Assembly: GCA_017471245.1 (NCBI GenBank)
Contig: JAFUVB010000055.1
Coordinates: 1 to 34,458, forward strand
Length of the DNA stretch: 34,458 nt
Source: Prevotella sp.
GTDB lineage: Bacteria > Bacteroidota > Bacteroidia > Bacteroidales > Bacteroidaceae
Direction of reading: 5' to 3'
Part shown: piece by piece, positions 16,416-24,273 of the stretch
How the letters are laid out: the number at the start of each line of letters is the position of its first letter
How positions within the stretch are numbered: position 1 is the stretch's first letter
Made by a program: the position numbers and the translations under genes
The notes under the pieces: model-generated
What the model saw: the letters and a program-made list of their open reading frames with translations, nothing else
Databases searched by the model: none
Told to the model about the DNA's origin: nothing

Positions 16416-18827
16416 GTGAATAATGATTTGCTTGAAGCATTGAATGAGTCCCAACGGGCTGCCGTTGAGTATATTGAAGGTCCGTCGCTGGTCATTGCAG
16501 GTGCCGGTTCTGGTAAGACACGCGTTCTTACCTATAAGATTGCCTATCTCTTGCAGAAGGGACTTAAGCCGTGGAATATACTGGCGCTCACATTCACCAA
16601 CAAGGCAGCACGTGAAATGAAAGAGCGTGTGATAGGGTTGGTGGGTGACAGTGCGCGGTATATACAGATGGGAACCTTCCATTCCATATTTTCAAGGATT
16701 CTTCGTGTTGAGGCCGAGCACATCGGATATTCCGGCAATTTCACGATTTACGATGAGGCTGATTCCCGTTCTTTGGTGAAGAGTATCATCAAGGAAATGA
16801 AACTGGACGACAAAGTATACAAGCCTGCAACTGTGCACAACCGCATCAGTATGGCGAAAAACCATCTAATCCTACCTGAAATGTATGCTAATGACAGGGA
16901 TGCGCTGCAAAGAGACAATGAATCGCGCATGCCTGCCATCAGTACAATCTATGCAGCCTATTGTGCGAGATGCCGTCAGGCTAACGCGATGGATTTTGAT
17001 GACTTACTGACTTATACCTTCTTGCTGTTCAGAGATCATGAGGATGTGCGCCGGAAATATGCAGAGCGGTTTCAGTTTGTTTTGGTCGATGAGTATCAAG
17101 ACACGAATTCTGTTCAGCAACGTATTGTATTGCAACTCACGAAAGATACACAGCGAGTGTGCGTAGTGGGTGATGATGCACAGAGCATATATGGTTTCCG
17201 CGGTGCAAATATCGATAACATTCTGGATTTTCAACAGATGTTTGAACACACCAGACTTTTCAAGCTGGAGCAGAATTACCGAAGCACACAGCGCATCGTG
17301 CAGGCAGCCAACAGTTTGATTAAGAAAAATGAGCGCCAGATACCCAAGGATGTTTATAGTCAGAATGATGAGGGAGACAAACTTGTGTTGAAACCGGCAT
17401 ACAGTGATAAGGAAGAAGCTATCATTGTTTGCAATGACATCAAGAGGATTAAACGGCAGGAGAAGTGTGAATACAGTGATTTCGCCATCCTTTACCGCAC
17501 TAATTCACAGAGTCGAAGCTTTGAGGAAACCATGCGCAAGGAGAATATACCCTACAGGATCTATGGTGGACTGAGCTTCTATCAGCGCAAAGAGATCAAG
17601 GATATCATTGCTTATTTCAGAATCGTTGCCAATCCTGACGACGAGGAAGCGCTGAAGCGCATCATCAATTACCCTGCACGTGGGATTGGAGACACCACCG
17701 TAAACAAGATTTCTGCCGTTGCCATGAGCCAGGGCATCAGTCTGTGGACTGTTATCTGCGATCCCCTGCGCTATGGATTGAGTGTGAACAAGGGTACACT
17801 TGCAAAACTACAACAGTTTCATGAACTCATTCTTACGTTTATCAGCCGCTTCGCCACAGCCGATGCCTACGAGCTGGGAACGGAGATTATCAAAGCAAGC
17901 GGCATTTCAGCAGATCTCTATTCTGATACAACACCCGAGTCGATGACACGACAAGAGAATTTGGAGGAGTTCCTCAGCGGAATGCAAGACTTTGTGGCGA
18001 GTAGGAGAGAGGAGGGACGTGAGAACGAAGTATCGTTGACAGACTTTTTGCAGGAGGTATCGCTCCTCACCGACCTCGACAGTGAGGGAGAAGATGACGC
18101 TCACCGTGTGGTTTTGATGACCATTCACAGTGCGAAAGGTTTGGAATTTCCCACTGTTTTTGTTGTTGGCTTAGAAGAAAACATCTTTCCGAGTCCTCTA
18201 TCTGTCAACTCAAAGCGCGAGCTTGAGGAAGAGCGGCGCCTGCTCTATGTGGCAATAACGCGGGCAGAGAAGCACTGTATACTCACCTGTGCCAAGAACC
18301 GCTGGCGTTATGGCAAGATGGATTTTGACACACCAAGCCGTTTTATTAACGATATCGACCGGCGTTTTCTCAAAATAGAGTCGGAAATGGAAGAGGCGGG
18401 AATCAAGGACAATCTCTTTGGAACCACATCGACAGGCTATCGGGGCAGCTATTCTGATGGCAGAAGGTGGCAGAATTCGAATCCTGTAGCCACTCAGTTT
18501 AAAGCAGACCCCAAACCTCGTATTGCCGGGCATCGTGATGAGGCTCCGCAAGATCCGTTCTCTAACCGTTTCAAGCGCACTTACCAGGCAGCGGGAGGCA
18601 ACTTGCGCCGTGTTTCAGAGGTGGTATCCAAGAGTTCCGGTGTCCTTTCTGCTGGCGGTGGATCGCCTCTCCGTGAGGGCAACGTGATAGAACATGAGCG
18701 TTTCGGCGTTGGCGATGTGCTGAAGGTGGAGGGAAGCGGCGAAAACACAAAGGCAACGGTTCAGTTCCGCAATGCAGGAACAAAACAGCTGCTCTTGAAA
18801 TTTGCCCGATACAAAATCCTTAAGTGA
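16416..18827 (+). CDS. UvrD/PcrA-type ATP-dependent DNA helicase
   Basis: 803 residues, superfamily 1A 3'-5' helicase for repair and replication-fork processing. The GTG at 16416 is the start: the nearby ATG is out of frame and the Q-motif region (LNESQRAAVEYIEGPSLV) follows at once. Walker A is AGAGSGKTR (28-36), motif II is VDEYQDT with D225-E226, motif III GDDAQSIYGFRG, motif IV around QNYRST, and motifs V/VI are IHSAKGLEFPTVFVVGLEE and LLYVAITRAE. The C-terminal tail ends with a small Tudor-like domain (GVGDVLKVEGS...QLLLKFARYKIL), as in PcrA. Last gene of the run with the lipoprotein and mtgA; a large hairpin lies downstream. Confidence 0.93.
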   Translation: MNNDLLEALNESQRAAVEYIEGPSLVIAGAGSGKTRVLTYKIAYLLQKGLKPWNILALTFTNKAAREMKERVIGLVGDSARYIQMGTFHSIFSRILRVEAEHIGYSGNFTIYDEADSRSLVKSIIKEMKLDDKVYKPATVHNRISMAKNHLILPEMYANDRDALQRDNESRMPAISTIYAAYCARCRQANAMDFDDLLTYTFLLFRDHEDVRRKYAERFQFVLVDEYQDTNSVQQRIVLQLTKDTQRVCVVGDDAQSIYGFRGANIDNILDFQQMFEHTRLFKLEQNYRSTQRIVQAANSLIKKNERQIPKDVYSQNDEGDKLVLKPAYSDKEEAIIVCNDIKRIKRQEKCEYSDFAILYRTNSQSRSFEETMRKENIPYRIYGGLSFYQRKEIKDIIAYFRIVANPDDEEALKRIINYPARGIGDTTVNKISAVAMSQGISLWTVICDPLRYGLSVNKGTLAKLQQFHELILTFISRFATADAYELGTEIIKASGISADLYSDTTPESMTRQENLEEFLSGMQDFVASRREEGRENEVSLTDFLQEVSLLTDLDSEGEDDAHRVVLMTIHSAKGLEFPTVFVVGLEENIFPSPLSVNSKRELEEERRLLYVAITRAEKHCILTCAKNRWRYGKMDFDTPSRFINDIDRRFLKIESEMEEAGIKDNLFGTTSTGYRGSYSDGRRWQNSNPVATQFKADPKPRIAGHRDEAPQDPFSNRFKRTYQAAGGNLRRVSEVVSKSSGVLSAGGGSPLREGNVIEHERFGVGDVLKVEGSGENTKATVQFRNAGTKQLLLKFARYKILK

Positions 18828-18930
18828 TGTTTGGGGCAGCCAACCGATAATATCAATAATCCTAAAGTGTAGTTCAGTTCAATCAACCGTAAAGATTGAC
18901 CCCCAAAAGAGGGCGTTTCAAAAAGAAACC

Positions 18931-19013
18931 ACAACGGATTTCACGGATTTTACGGATTAAAGTCATGCTGATAATCAGGAACTTAAATCCGTAAAATCCG
19001 TGAAATCCGTTGT
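18931..19013. terminator. Large convergent-gene hairpin (CGGATTT repeats)
   Basis: The left arm 18931-18962 and right arm 18982-19013 are reverse complements at 31 of 32 positions, with a 19-nt loop. Each arm has three CGGATT units about 10-11 bp apart. AGAA/TTCT extends the pairing beyond a small bulge. It lies between the end of the helicase (plus) and the end of the DUF4270 operon (minus), so it probably terminates both. Its repetitive make-up suggests a dispersed repeat family. The remainder of 18828-18930 holds nothing I can identify. Confidence 0.75.
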
Positions 19014-19075
19014 TTCTATAGGAATATCTGTATTTTGACACACCTTCTGGTTTCAGAAATCATGAGCGGAGTGGG

Positions 19076-19204
19076 TTATAACGATTCGTCATCCGGGCGC
19101 TCTATGTTGCGTTTCGTTGCCGGAATATGCTTCTTTTTTCTCAGCCACTCTGCTTTTTTCTGTTCATATTCCTCGCGGTGGCGTTCCAAAAAGTTATCTG
19201 CCAT
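19076..19204 (-). CDS. 42-aa charged small protein
   Basis: Starts ATG at 19202-19204, two bases after the DUF4270 stop codon, and ends TAA at 19076. The product begins MADNFLERHREEYEQKK, continues AEWLRKKKHIPATKR and ends ERPDDESL: a basic, helix-prone body with an acidic tail, no signal peptide and no membrane segment. The very tight spacing and the strongly biased composition argue for a real, co-translated gene. It is the third and last gene of the run that starts with the starch-synthase-like gene. I have seen similar short proteins in this position in Bacteroidetes but cannot name a function. Confidence 0.75.
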   Translation of the reverse strand: MADNFLERHREEYEQKKAEWLRKKKHIPATKRNIERPDDESL

Positions 19205-19206
19205 GA

Positions 19207-20652
19207 CTATTTTCCCGCGAACTTACTGTAGATGACACTTATCTTTATGTCATCATAAGGATTATTCGGACCACCCACGAGCTTAGCACTCGACAGTTTC
19301 ATGTCGTGTGTTACTTTGGCGAGAACAGTCTGTTGCACATACGTTTCCTGCACTGGGATGATAACAACCTTGTTCCAGTTGGGATGCTCATTGAGCCAGT
19401 TGCTGTTTCGTTTCAGCCCATTCTCCTTGGCTTCTGCCATGATGCGGATCAGGTTGGATATGTTGCTGAATGTGTAAGTGTTGCCCGACTGTGACGAGAG
19501 GAATGAGCGTGAACCGTCGGCAATATCGTTCTTTTCAAAGAAAGTGTACATACTGTCGCGCTCCACCATCAACAGAGTGGTTGGTTTGTCAAACGAATAT
19601 TTGCTGTGTGTGCTGTCGATCATGCGGGTGAGACTGATTTTTGCAGCGTTCAGCGTATCATTCTCGTGGTTTCTGATAATGTCGTCCACAGGCAGAGTCA
19701 TCTCCGTGAATATTCCTGCTGGCGTTTTCAGATAGGTGCATGTGTTGTCGCTTGCCAGTCGGTTGATGGTTTCCTTGTCGTTTGTGATGTTTGTTGTCTG
19801 CAACACTTCTTCCGTTCCGGCAAAAACATCGGCTCTGACATAAGTGGTTTCATCACTCTTGAAGCGATAGTAAACAAACAGCTGGCTGATGGATACGTAT
19901 GCCATGGCTCCCAGACCGTCTTTCACCTTGATATAGAACCCTGGACATACGTTATGTATAAAGGTGTATGCATTTTTGAAATAGGAAGGATTCTCATAAT
20001 ACTTGTTGATGATGAACGAACCGAAGTTGTTGTATGTCTTCCCGTTCTTGTCTGTGTATGGTTCATTCAGCGGTATGCGGATGTTCGGCATATAGCTGGT
20101 CGTGGCTCGCAGGCTGTCGCTGTATGTAAGGTTAGCCAGTGTGAACACTTTGTCGGTCTTCATGCCGCCGGTGCGAACATATCCGTTGGTGATAGGGTCG
20201 AAGTTGGAATAGTATCTCACACCTTCTTCCATCGGTTTCTCCATCTCATAGGCAGTCAACTTCATGGTTGCCAGCGAGTCGCCATAGTAGCTGGTATAGA
20301 AAAGCCGTATCTCGCAGGAGTCGGCAATAATCTCATTGTTGTCGTTCAGGCTGACGATGTCCTCTTTCTTGGGCAGCGTGAAGTCTTCAAGTGCATGAAA
20401 CTGCACCATAAAGTCGCCTGTGATATAGCCGCCTGTCTCAGGATCCTTGATTCTTCCTAAGTAGCCGGTGGTGTTTCGTGATAACACGGAATCGGCCACA
20501 ATCGATCTTGTGGCTACCTTGAATGTATCTGTGGATATGGTGAGGTGGTCCATGTTATCCGTGAGAGATGAACCAATCGTTTCTGTAGTGTCATCGCAGG
20601 AGGCAAATACCATGGAGAGCATTGCCAGTGCTGCAAGAATTTTTGTTTTCAT
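19207..20652 (-). CDS. DUF4270 family lipoprotein
   Basis: 481 residues from the ATG at 20650-20652. The signal peptide ends VFASC, with lipidated Cys19; a longer in-frame start would add an unlikely 8-residue leader. The domain is the Bacteroidetes-specific DUF4270, rich in Thr/Ser and aromatic residues, with repeated beta-type stretches and the typical early TIGSSLTDN. Probably anchored in the outer membrane and possibly involved in surface binding or polysaccharide handling, but the function is unknown. It starts 33 bp after the starch-synthase-like gene and its stop lies 2 bp before a 42-aa gene, forming a three-gene run. Confidence 0.8.
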   Translation of the reverse strand: MKTKILAALAMLSMVFASCDDTTETIGSSLTDNMDHLTISTDTFKVATRSIVADSVLSRNTTGYLGRIKDPETGGYITGDFMVQFHALEDFTLPKKEDIVSLNDNNEIIADSCEIRLFYTSYYGDSLATMKLTAYEMEKPMEEGVRYYSNFDPITNGYVRTGGMKTDKVFTLANLTYSDSLRATTSYMPNIRIPLNEPYTDKNGKTYNNFGSFIINKYYENPSYFKNAYTFIHNVCPGFYIKVKDGLGAMAYVSISQLFVYYRFKSDETTYVRADVFAGTEEVLQTTNITNDKETINRLASDNTCTYLKTPAGIFTEMTLPVDDIIRNHENDTLNAAKISLTRMIDSTHSKYSFDKPTTLLMVERDSMYTFFEKNDIADGSRSFLSSQSGNTYTFSNISNLIRIMAEAKENGLKRNSNWLNEHPNWNKVVIIPVQETYVQQTVLAKVTHDMKLSSAKLVGGPNNPYDDIKISVIYSKFAGK

Positions 20653-20685
20653 TGAAGTGTAATTCTTAATGAACATTGTTTTTCG

Positions 20686-21501
20686 TTATTCTTCATCGCC
20701 ATACACCAGATCGTAGAATTGGTCGTAGGCATCGCCAAATCCTTCCTCTCCGGGATATCTCAATACCGGTTTCTTGTCCAAGGCATAGTTCAGCAGTTCT
20801 TCATTCACCTCGCTGCCGGCTTCAACCACACCGTCGGAATAGTCGATTGCCAATTTCCCTAATTCCACGAAGTCGAACTTCTTGTTGTAACTGTCGAGCA
20901 GCGACGACTTTGCCTGTTTGAATTCGATACCTCTCTTGAAATTGTCGCCCAATTCGCTCTTCAATTCCTTGCTGAAAAGTGAAGTGACGACTTTGGTGTT
21001 TGCGAATGATGGCTCGTCGTGATAGGCAGTCTTCACATACAGGGGGATAATGGCGCTCATCCAACCTTGGCAATGAATGATGTCAGGAGTCCATCTCAGC
21101 TTCTTTACTGTCTCAAGAACGCCACGGGCGAAAAACACTGCACGCTCGCCGTTGTCGGGGTATTCTTCTCCGTTTTCGTCAGTCTCCATCTGGCGGCGGC
21201 TGAAATAGTCATCGTTGTCGATGAAGTATACTTGGATGCGCGTTTGCGGTATTGAGGCCACTTTGATGATCAGCGGATGATCCGTTTCATCAATAATCAG
21301 CATCATTCTTGACAGGCGGATCACCTCGTGCAACTGTCCGCGGCGCTCATTGATGTTTCCCCATTTGGGCATGAACGTGCGAATCTCATAACCCTTTTCC
21401 TGAATGGCCTGCGGAAGCTTTCTTCCTAAGAGTGACAATTCACTTTCGGGTACGTATGGGATAATCTCCTGGTTGATGAATAATACTTTCTTTGCCTTCA
21501 T
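20686..21501 (-). CDS. Starch/glycogen synthase-like protein, N-terminal GT5 domain only
   Basis: 271 residues from the ATG at 21499-21501; an alternative TTG start is disfavoured. It matches the N-terminal half of ADP-glucose glycogen synthases (GT5): FINQEIIPYVPESELSLLGRKLPQAIQEKGYEIRTFMPKWG corresponds to the first lobe, but the usual KTGGL is replaced (ESELSLLG), so the donor/glucan lysine is missing. PDIIHCQGWMSAIIPLYVK matches the DxIHxHDW region. The second GT-B lobe, with the donor-binding site, is absent: the gene ends after a short acidic tail. It is therefore probably not a full enzyme alone. Similar one-lobe genes recur near panC in Bacteroidetes. A TACCTTTG box (21525-21532) precedes it. 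Confidence 0.82.
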   Translation of the reverse strand: MKAKKVLFINQEIIPYVPESELSLLGRKLPQAIQEKGYEIRTFMPKWGNINERRGQLHEVIRLSRMMLIIDETDHPLIIKVASIPQTRIQVYFIDNDDYFSRRQMETDENGEEYPDNGERAVFFARGVLETVKKLRWTPDIIHCQGWMSAIIPLYVKTAYHDEPSFANTKVVTSLFSKELKSELGDNFKRGIEFKQAKSSLLDSYNKKFDFVELGKLAIDYSDGVVEAGSEVNEELLNYALDKKPVLRYPGEEGFGDAYDQFYDLVYGDEE

Positions 21502-21524
21502 GACGATAATCTTTAAAACCAATG

Positions 21525-21532
21525 CAAAGGTA
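21525..21532 (-). promoter_or_regulatory. -7 box for the starch-synthase-like operon
   Basis: TACCTTTG in minus sense, 23 bp before the ATG. No convincing -33 box. Divergent to panC. Confidence 0.55.
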
Positions 21533-21678
21533 CGAAAAAAACTTGGATTTGCGATATTATTTTGATTAATTTAGAAAAATGAGTATTATAATTGGTAAAA
21601 ATTAAAACTATTCCTTGCATATTTCATAATAATGTTGTTATTTTGCACTCGATTTTCAAAACCATATATAATAAGAAG

Positions 21679-22530
21679 ATGATAGTTTATCGCAAAGTTG
21701 TGGAACTGCAGAATGCCTTGTTTCCGCTGCGCAAGCAGGGAAAGAATATAGGACTGGTGCCCACAATGGGCGCATTGCACGCCGGACATGCATCGCTCGT
21801 GGAGCGGAGTGTGAGAGAAAACGATGTAACGGTGGTAAGTGTTTTCGTGAACCCCACACAGTTCAACGACAAGAACGACCTGAGAAATTATCCGCGCACA
21901 CTGGAGTCTGACTGCGAACTGCTTGAGAAGGTTGGTGCCGATTTCGTGTTTGCACCGTCTGTTGAGGAGATGTATCCCACGCCAGACAACCGCCATTTCG
22001 AATATCCTCCCGTGTCAACGGTGATGGAAGGAGCACATCGCCCCGGCCATTTCAATGGTGTGTGCCAGGTGGTGAGCCGCCTTTTCTACATCACAAGGCC
22101 CCAACGCGCTTATTTCGGAGAGAAAGACTGGCAGCAGATAGCCGTGGTGAAGGCGATGGTGAAGGCACTTTCGCTCGGCGTGGAAATAGTGGAATGCCCC
22201 ATTGTGCGCGAGGAAGACGGACTGGCAAAGAGTTCGCGCAACACATTGCTTACCCCCGACGAGCGCGCCATAGCACCAACAATCTTCAAGGCACTGAGCG
22301 AAAGCGTGGAATATGCAAAGAATCACACCATAGGGGAGACCCACGACAAGGTGGTTTCAGACATTAATGCCGTTGAAGGTCTTGAGGTGGAGTATTTCTC
22401 CATCGTAGACGGCAACACGCTTCAGGACGTTTCTTCATGGGACGACAGCCAGTATGTGGTGGGATGTATCACCGTTTATTGCGGCAAGACACCCATCCGA
22501 CTCATCGACCATATCAAGTATAAGGAGTGA
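21679..22530 (+). CDS. panC: Pantoate-beta-alanine ligase
   Basis: 283 residues from the ATG at 21679. It condenses pantoate and beta-alanine with ATP to pantothenate, toward CoA. The nucleotide-binding motif [15 protein letters not shown] (27-41), [24 protein letters not shown] and [11 protein letters not shown] (the KMSKS-like loop) are all present. A longer frame to 21592 lacks family similarity in its first 29 residues. panD begins 27 bp after the stop, giving the standard pantothenate pair. The divergent starch-synthase-like gene is a known neighbour in Bacteroidetes. Confidence 0.95.
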   Translation: MIVYRKVVELQNALFPLRKQGKNIGLVPTMGALHAGHASLVERSVRENDVTVVSVFVNPTQFNDKNDLRNYPRTLESDCELLEKVGADFVFAPSVEEMYPTPDNRHFEYPPVSTVMEGAHRPGHFNGVCQVVSRLFYITRPQRAYFGEKDWQQIAVVKAMVKALSLGVEIVECPIVREEDGLAKSSRNTLLTPDERAIAPTIFKALSESVEYAKNHTIGETHDKVVSDINAVEGLEVEYFSIVDGNTLQDVSSWDDSQYVVGCITVYCGKTPIRLIDHIKYKE

Positions 22531-22557
22531 TTTTCATCAAAACAAAAGCAAAAGGAA

Positions 22558-22905
22558 ATGATGATCGAAGTGCTGAAGAGCAAACTCCACTGTGTTCAGG
22601 TGACGGAAGCCAACCTGAACTACATGGGAAGCATAACGATTGATGAAGACCTGATGGATGCCGCCAATATGATTGCCGGCGAGAAAGTCCAGGTGGTTAA
22701 TAACAACAACGGCGAGCGCATTGAGACATACGTCATCCGTGGCGAGCGCGGATCGGGCTGCATCTGCCTGAACGGTGCTGCTGCCCGCAAGTTTCTTGTT
22801 GGCGACACGGTGATTATCATGTCGTTTGCACTGATGGATTTCGAGGAAGCCAAGCGTTTCAAGCCATCGGTGGTGTTCCCGCTCGATAACAAGATTGCTG
22901 AATAA
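22558..22905 (+). CDS. panD: Aspartate 1-decarboxylase
   Basis: 115 residues. It makes beta-alanine from aspartate for PanC. The pro-enzyme cleaves itself at Gly24-Ser25 (NYMGSI) to create the pyruvoyl cofactor, and the start at 22558 (MMIEVL) puts this pair at the canonical positions 24-25. [21 protein letters not shown] matches the family N-terminus. An Arg-Gly segment [18 protein letters not shown] follows. It sits directly after panC and is followed by a long repeat-rich non-coding region. Confidence 0.95.
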   Translation: MMIEVLKSKLHCVQVTEANLNYMGSITIDEDLMDAANMIAGEKVQVVNNNNGERIETYVIRGERGSGCICLNGAAARKFLVGDTVIIMSFALMDFEEAKRFKPSVVFPLDNKIAE

Positions 22906-22947
22906 AACAACCCTTGTCGCCGCAAGTGCATAGGGACTCTGTGTGAA

Positions 22948-23049
22948 AAAACATAGGTTTCGGCGTGCAAAATCATAGGTTTTGGAGCTCAAAATCATAG
23001 CTTTTGGAGTTCAAAATCATAGGTTTTGCGAGCCGAAACCTTATGTTTT
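22948..23049. repeat. 22-bp tandem repeats, locus B, closed by an inverted unit
   Basis: Four units (22948-22968, 22969-22990, 22991-23012, 23013-23034) follow the pattern AAAAxCATAGGTTTTGGA with variable tails, closely related to locus A at 6255-6342. A fifth unit in reverse orientation (about 23032-23049, GCCGAAACCTTATGTTTT) pairs with the first unit apart from one inserted base, so the whole block could fold into a closed stem-loop. Confidence 0.8.
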
Positions 23050-23093
23050 GCATGGCATCTTAAGATTCTCCTCCTGGCATAATAAAAGAAATG

Positions 23094-23531
23094 TAGTGTC
23101 GCTGCGCATAAATTGCTGACAGACAGTGGATTATAAAAATTTATCTGTTACCTGCTGCGTTACCTGCTGCGTATTTTCATTGACCGTTGACCATTGACCG
23201 TTGACCATTGACCATTGAACATTGACGATTGAGCATTGAGCATTGACCATTGACCATTGAGGATTGACCATTGAACATTGACGATTGACCATTGACAATT
23301 GACGATTGAGCATTGAACATTGACCGTTGAGCATTGAACATTGGCAATTAAACATTAATCACCAACCAATATCCTGTACTCTATATCAAACAGTAAATGG
23401 TCAATGTTCAATGTTCAATGTTCAATGTTCAATGTTCAATGCTCAATGGATTACGCAGCAGGTAACGCAGCGAGTAACGCAGCGTTTCTTGAAACGCGCT
23501 GACACTCAGTGGTTTATGCGTAGTTACACTA
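23094..23531. repeat. 438-bp composite element with 19-bp terminal inverted repeats and heptamer arrays
   Basis: Ends: 23094-23112 and 23513-23531 are inverted at 16 of 19 positions (core CGCATAAA). Inside these lie near-identical direct repeats (23115-23134 and 23498-23517, 17/20 identical), then a perfect 20-bp inverted repeat (23154-23173 and 23452-23471). Its core is an array of 26 heptamers of the form NRTTGAN in one register (23178-23359), and then 7 heptamers TCAATGN on the other strand (23401-23449). No gene is present, and open frames here are repeat artefacts. Between 22906 and 23646 only this element, the 22-bp repeats and a terminator are found. Confidence 0.85.
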
Positions 23532-23555
23532 TTTTCCCGTTTTTACCTATAGAAA

Positions 23556-23586
23556 GAAGCCGCCTCTTGCTCTCAGAGACGGCTTC
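23556..23586 (-). terminator. Terminator of the methylmalonyl-CoA operon
   Basis: GAAGCCG (23556-23562) pairs with CGGCTTC (23580-23586), and CTCT (23564-23567) with AGAG (23575-23578). On the minus strand the stem is followed by TTTCTAT. It lies 60 bp past the biotin carrier stop, and 24 bp from the inner end of the composite repeat. Confidence 0.7.
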
Positions 23587-23646
23587 CTTGATATTACAGG
23601 TTGCACATTGCGACAACGTCGGGCAGGTGCAACACTTGAATTGTCA

Positions 23647-24078
23647 TTATTCAATAACAACGAGCGGGCTGTCTTCCATGACGCTGTCGCCCACTTTCAC
23701 GAGGATGGCTGTAACCTTTCCGCCCTTCTCGGCGTCCAAGTTGTTTGCCATCTTCATGGCTTCGAGCACGATGACGGTATCGCCAGCCTTCACTTCGTCG
23801 CCAACAGCCACCTTGATGTCGGTGATAACACCTGGCAGCGGGGCTTTCAATGCATTGGCAGTGTTTACGGGACCGTTGGAAACGGGGGCATCATCGGCTG
23901 TGGCTTCTTTGGCAACACCCGTCTTTACCACCACTTTCTTCTTTTCCGGCTCCTGTTCGCGCTCCATCTCAACTTTATACTCCTCGCCGTTGACTGTAAC
24001 AGTTGCGATGTTCTCTACGATGTCACCAATGGCGACTTCGTATTTCGTTCCGTTGATTGTATACTTGTATTCTTTCAT
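23647..24078 (-). CDS. mmdC: Biotin carboxyl carrier subunit of methylmalonyl-CoA decarboxylase
   Basis: 143 residues. It carries the carboxyl group on biotin linked to K109 in VLEAMKMANN. The N-terminal region (1-45) is a small beta domain, a Glu/Lys- and Ala/Pro-rich linker follows (about 45-78), and the C-terminal biotinyl domain (79-143) includes APLPGVITDIKVAVGDEVKAGD. The linker plus biotinyl layout is that of the gamma subunit of sodium-pumping decarboxylases. It is the last gene of the operon: the 53-aa gene ends 15 bp upstream, and a terminator lies downstream at 23556-23586. No membrane beta subunit gene follows. Confidence 0.88.
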   Translation of the reverse strand: MKEYKYTINGTKYEVAIGDIVENIATVTVNGEEYKVEMEREQEPEKKKVVVKTGVAKEATADDAPVSNGPVNTANALKAPLPGVITDIKVAVGDEVKAGDTVIVLEAMKMANNLDAEKGGKVTAILVKVGDSVMEDSPLVVIE

Positions 24079-24093
24079 ACGTGATATGGTTGA

Positions 24094-24255
24094 TTATGAA
24101 GGATTGACAGTCATCGTCAGCATACGTGAAGACCAGTCGGAGTGATGCTCCTTGATGGTGATGATTCCTGTCTCTTTGTCGTGTACGTTGTTGCCTTGGA
24201 ACTCATGAAGAGCCAATGCAATGGCAGCATACACTTCTTGGTTGTTTTTTGACAT
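24094..24255 (-). CDS. 53-aa small subunit, MmdE-like / OadG C-terminal-like
   Basis: Starts ATG at 24253-24255, 18 bp after the carboxyltransferase stop codon, and ends TAA at 24094, 15 bp before the biotin carrier. The product begins MSKNNQEVYAAIALALHEFQ, has VHDKETGIITIKE in the middle and DWSSRMLTMTV near the end. AAIALAL...E(x)GIITI...WSSR resembles the C-terminal soluble tail of OadG/MmdD subunits and the Veillonella epsilon subunit MmdE, from memory. No membrane segment is present. It is likely a stabilising subunit that bridges carboxyltransferase and other partners. Easily missed for its length. Confidence 0.75.
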   Translation of the reverse strand: MSKNNQEVYAAIALALHEFQGNNVHDKETGIITIKEHHSDWSSRMLTMTVNPS

Positions 24256-24273
24256 ACGATGGTATTTTAAGAA

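Noticed and set aside
23131-23355. Minus-strand frame giving a Cys/Met/Asn-rich repeated peptide
   Set aside because: It is the translation of the heptamer array, with no start context or conserved composition expected of a gene.
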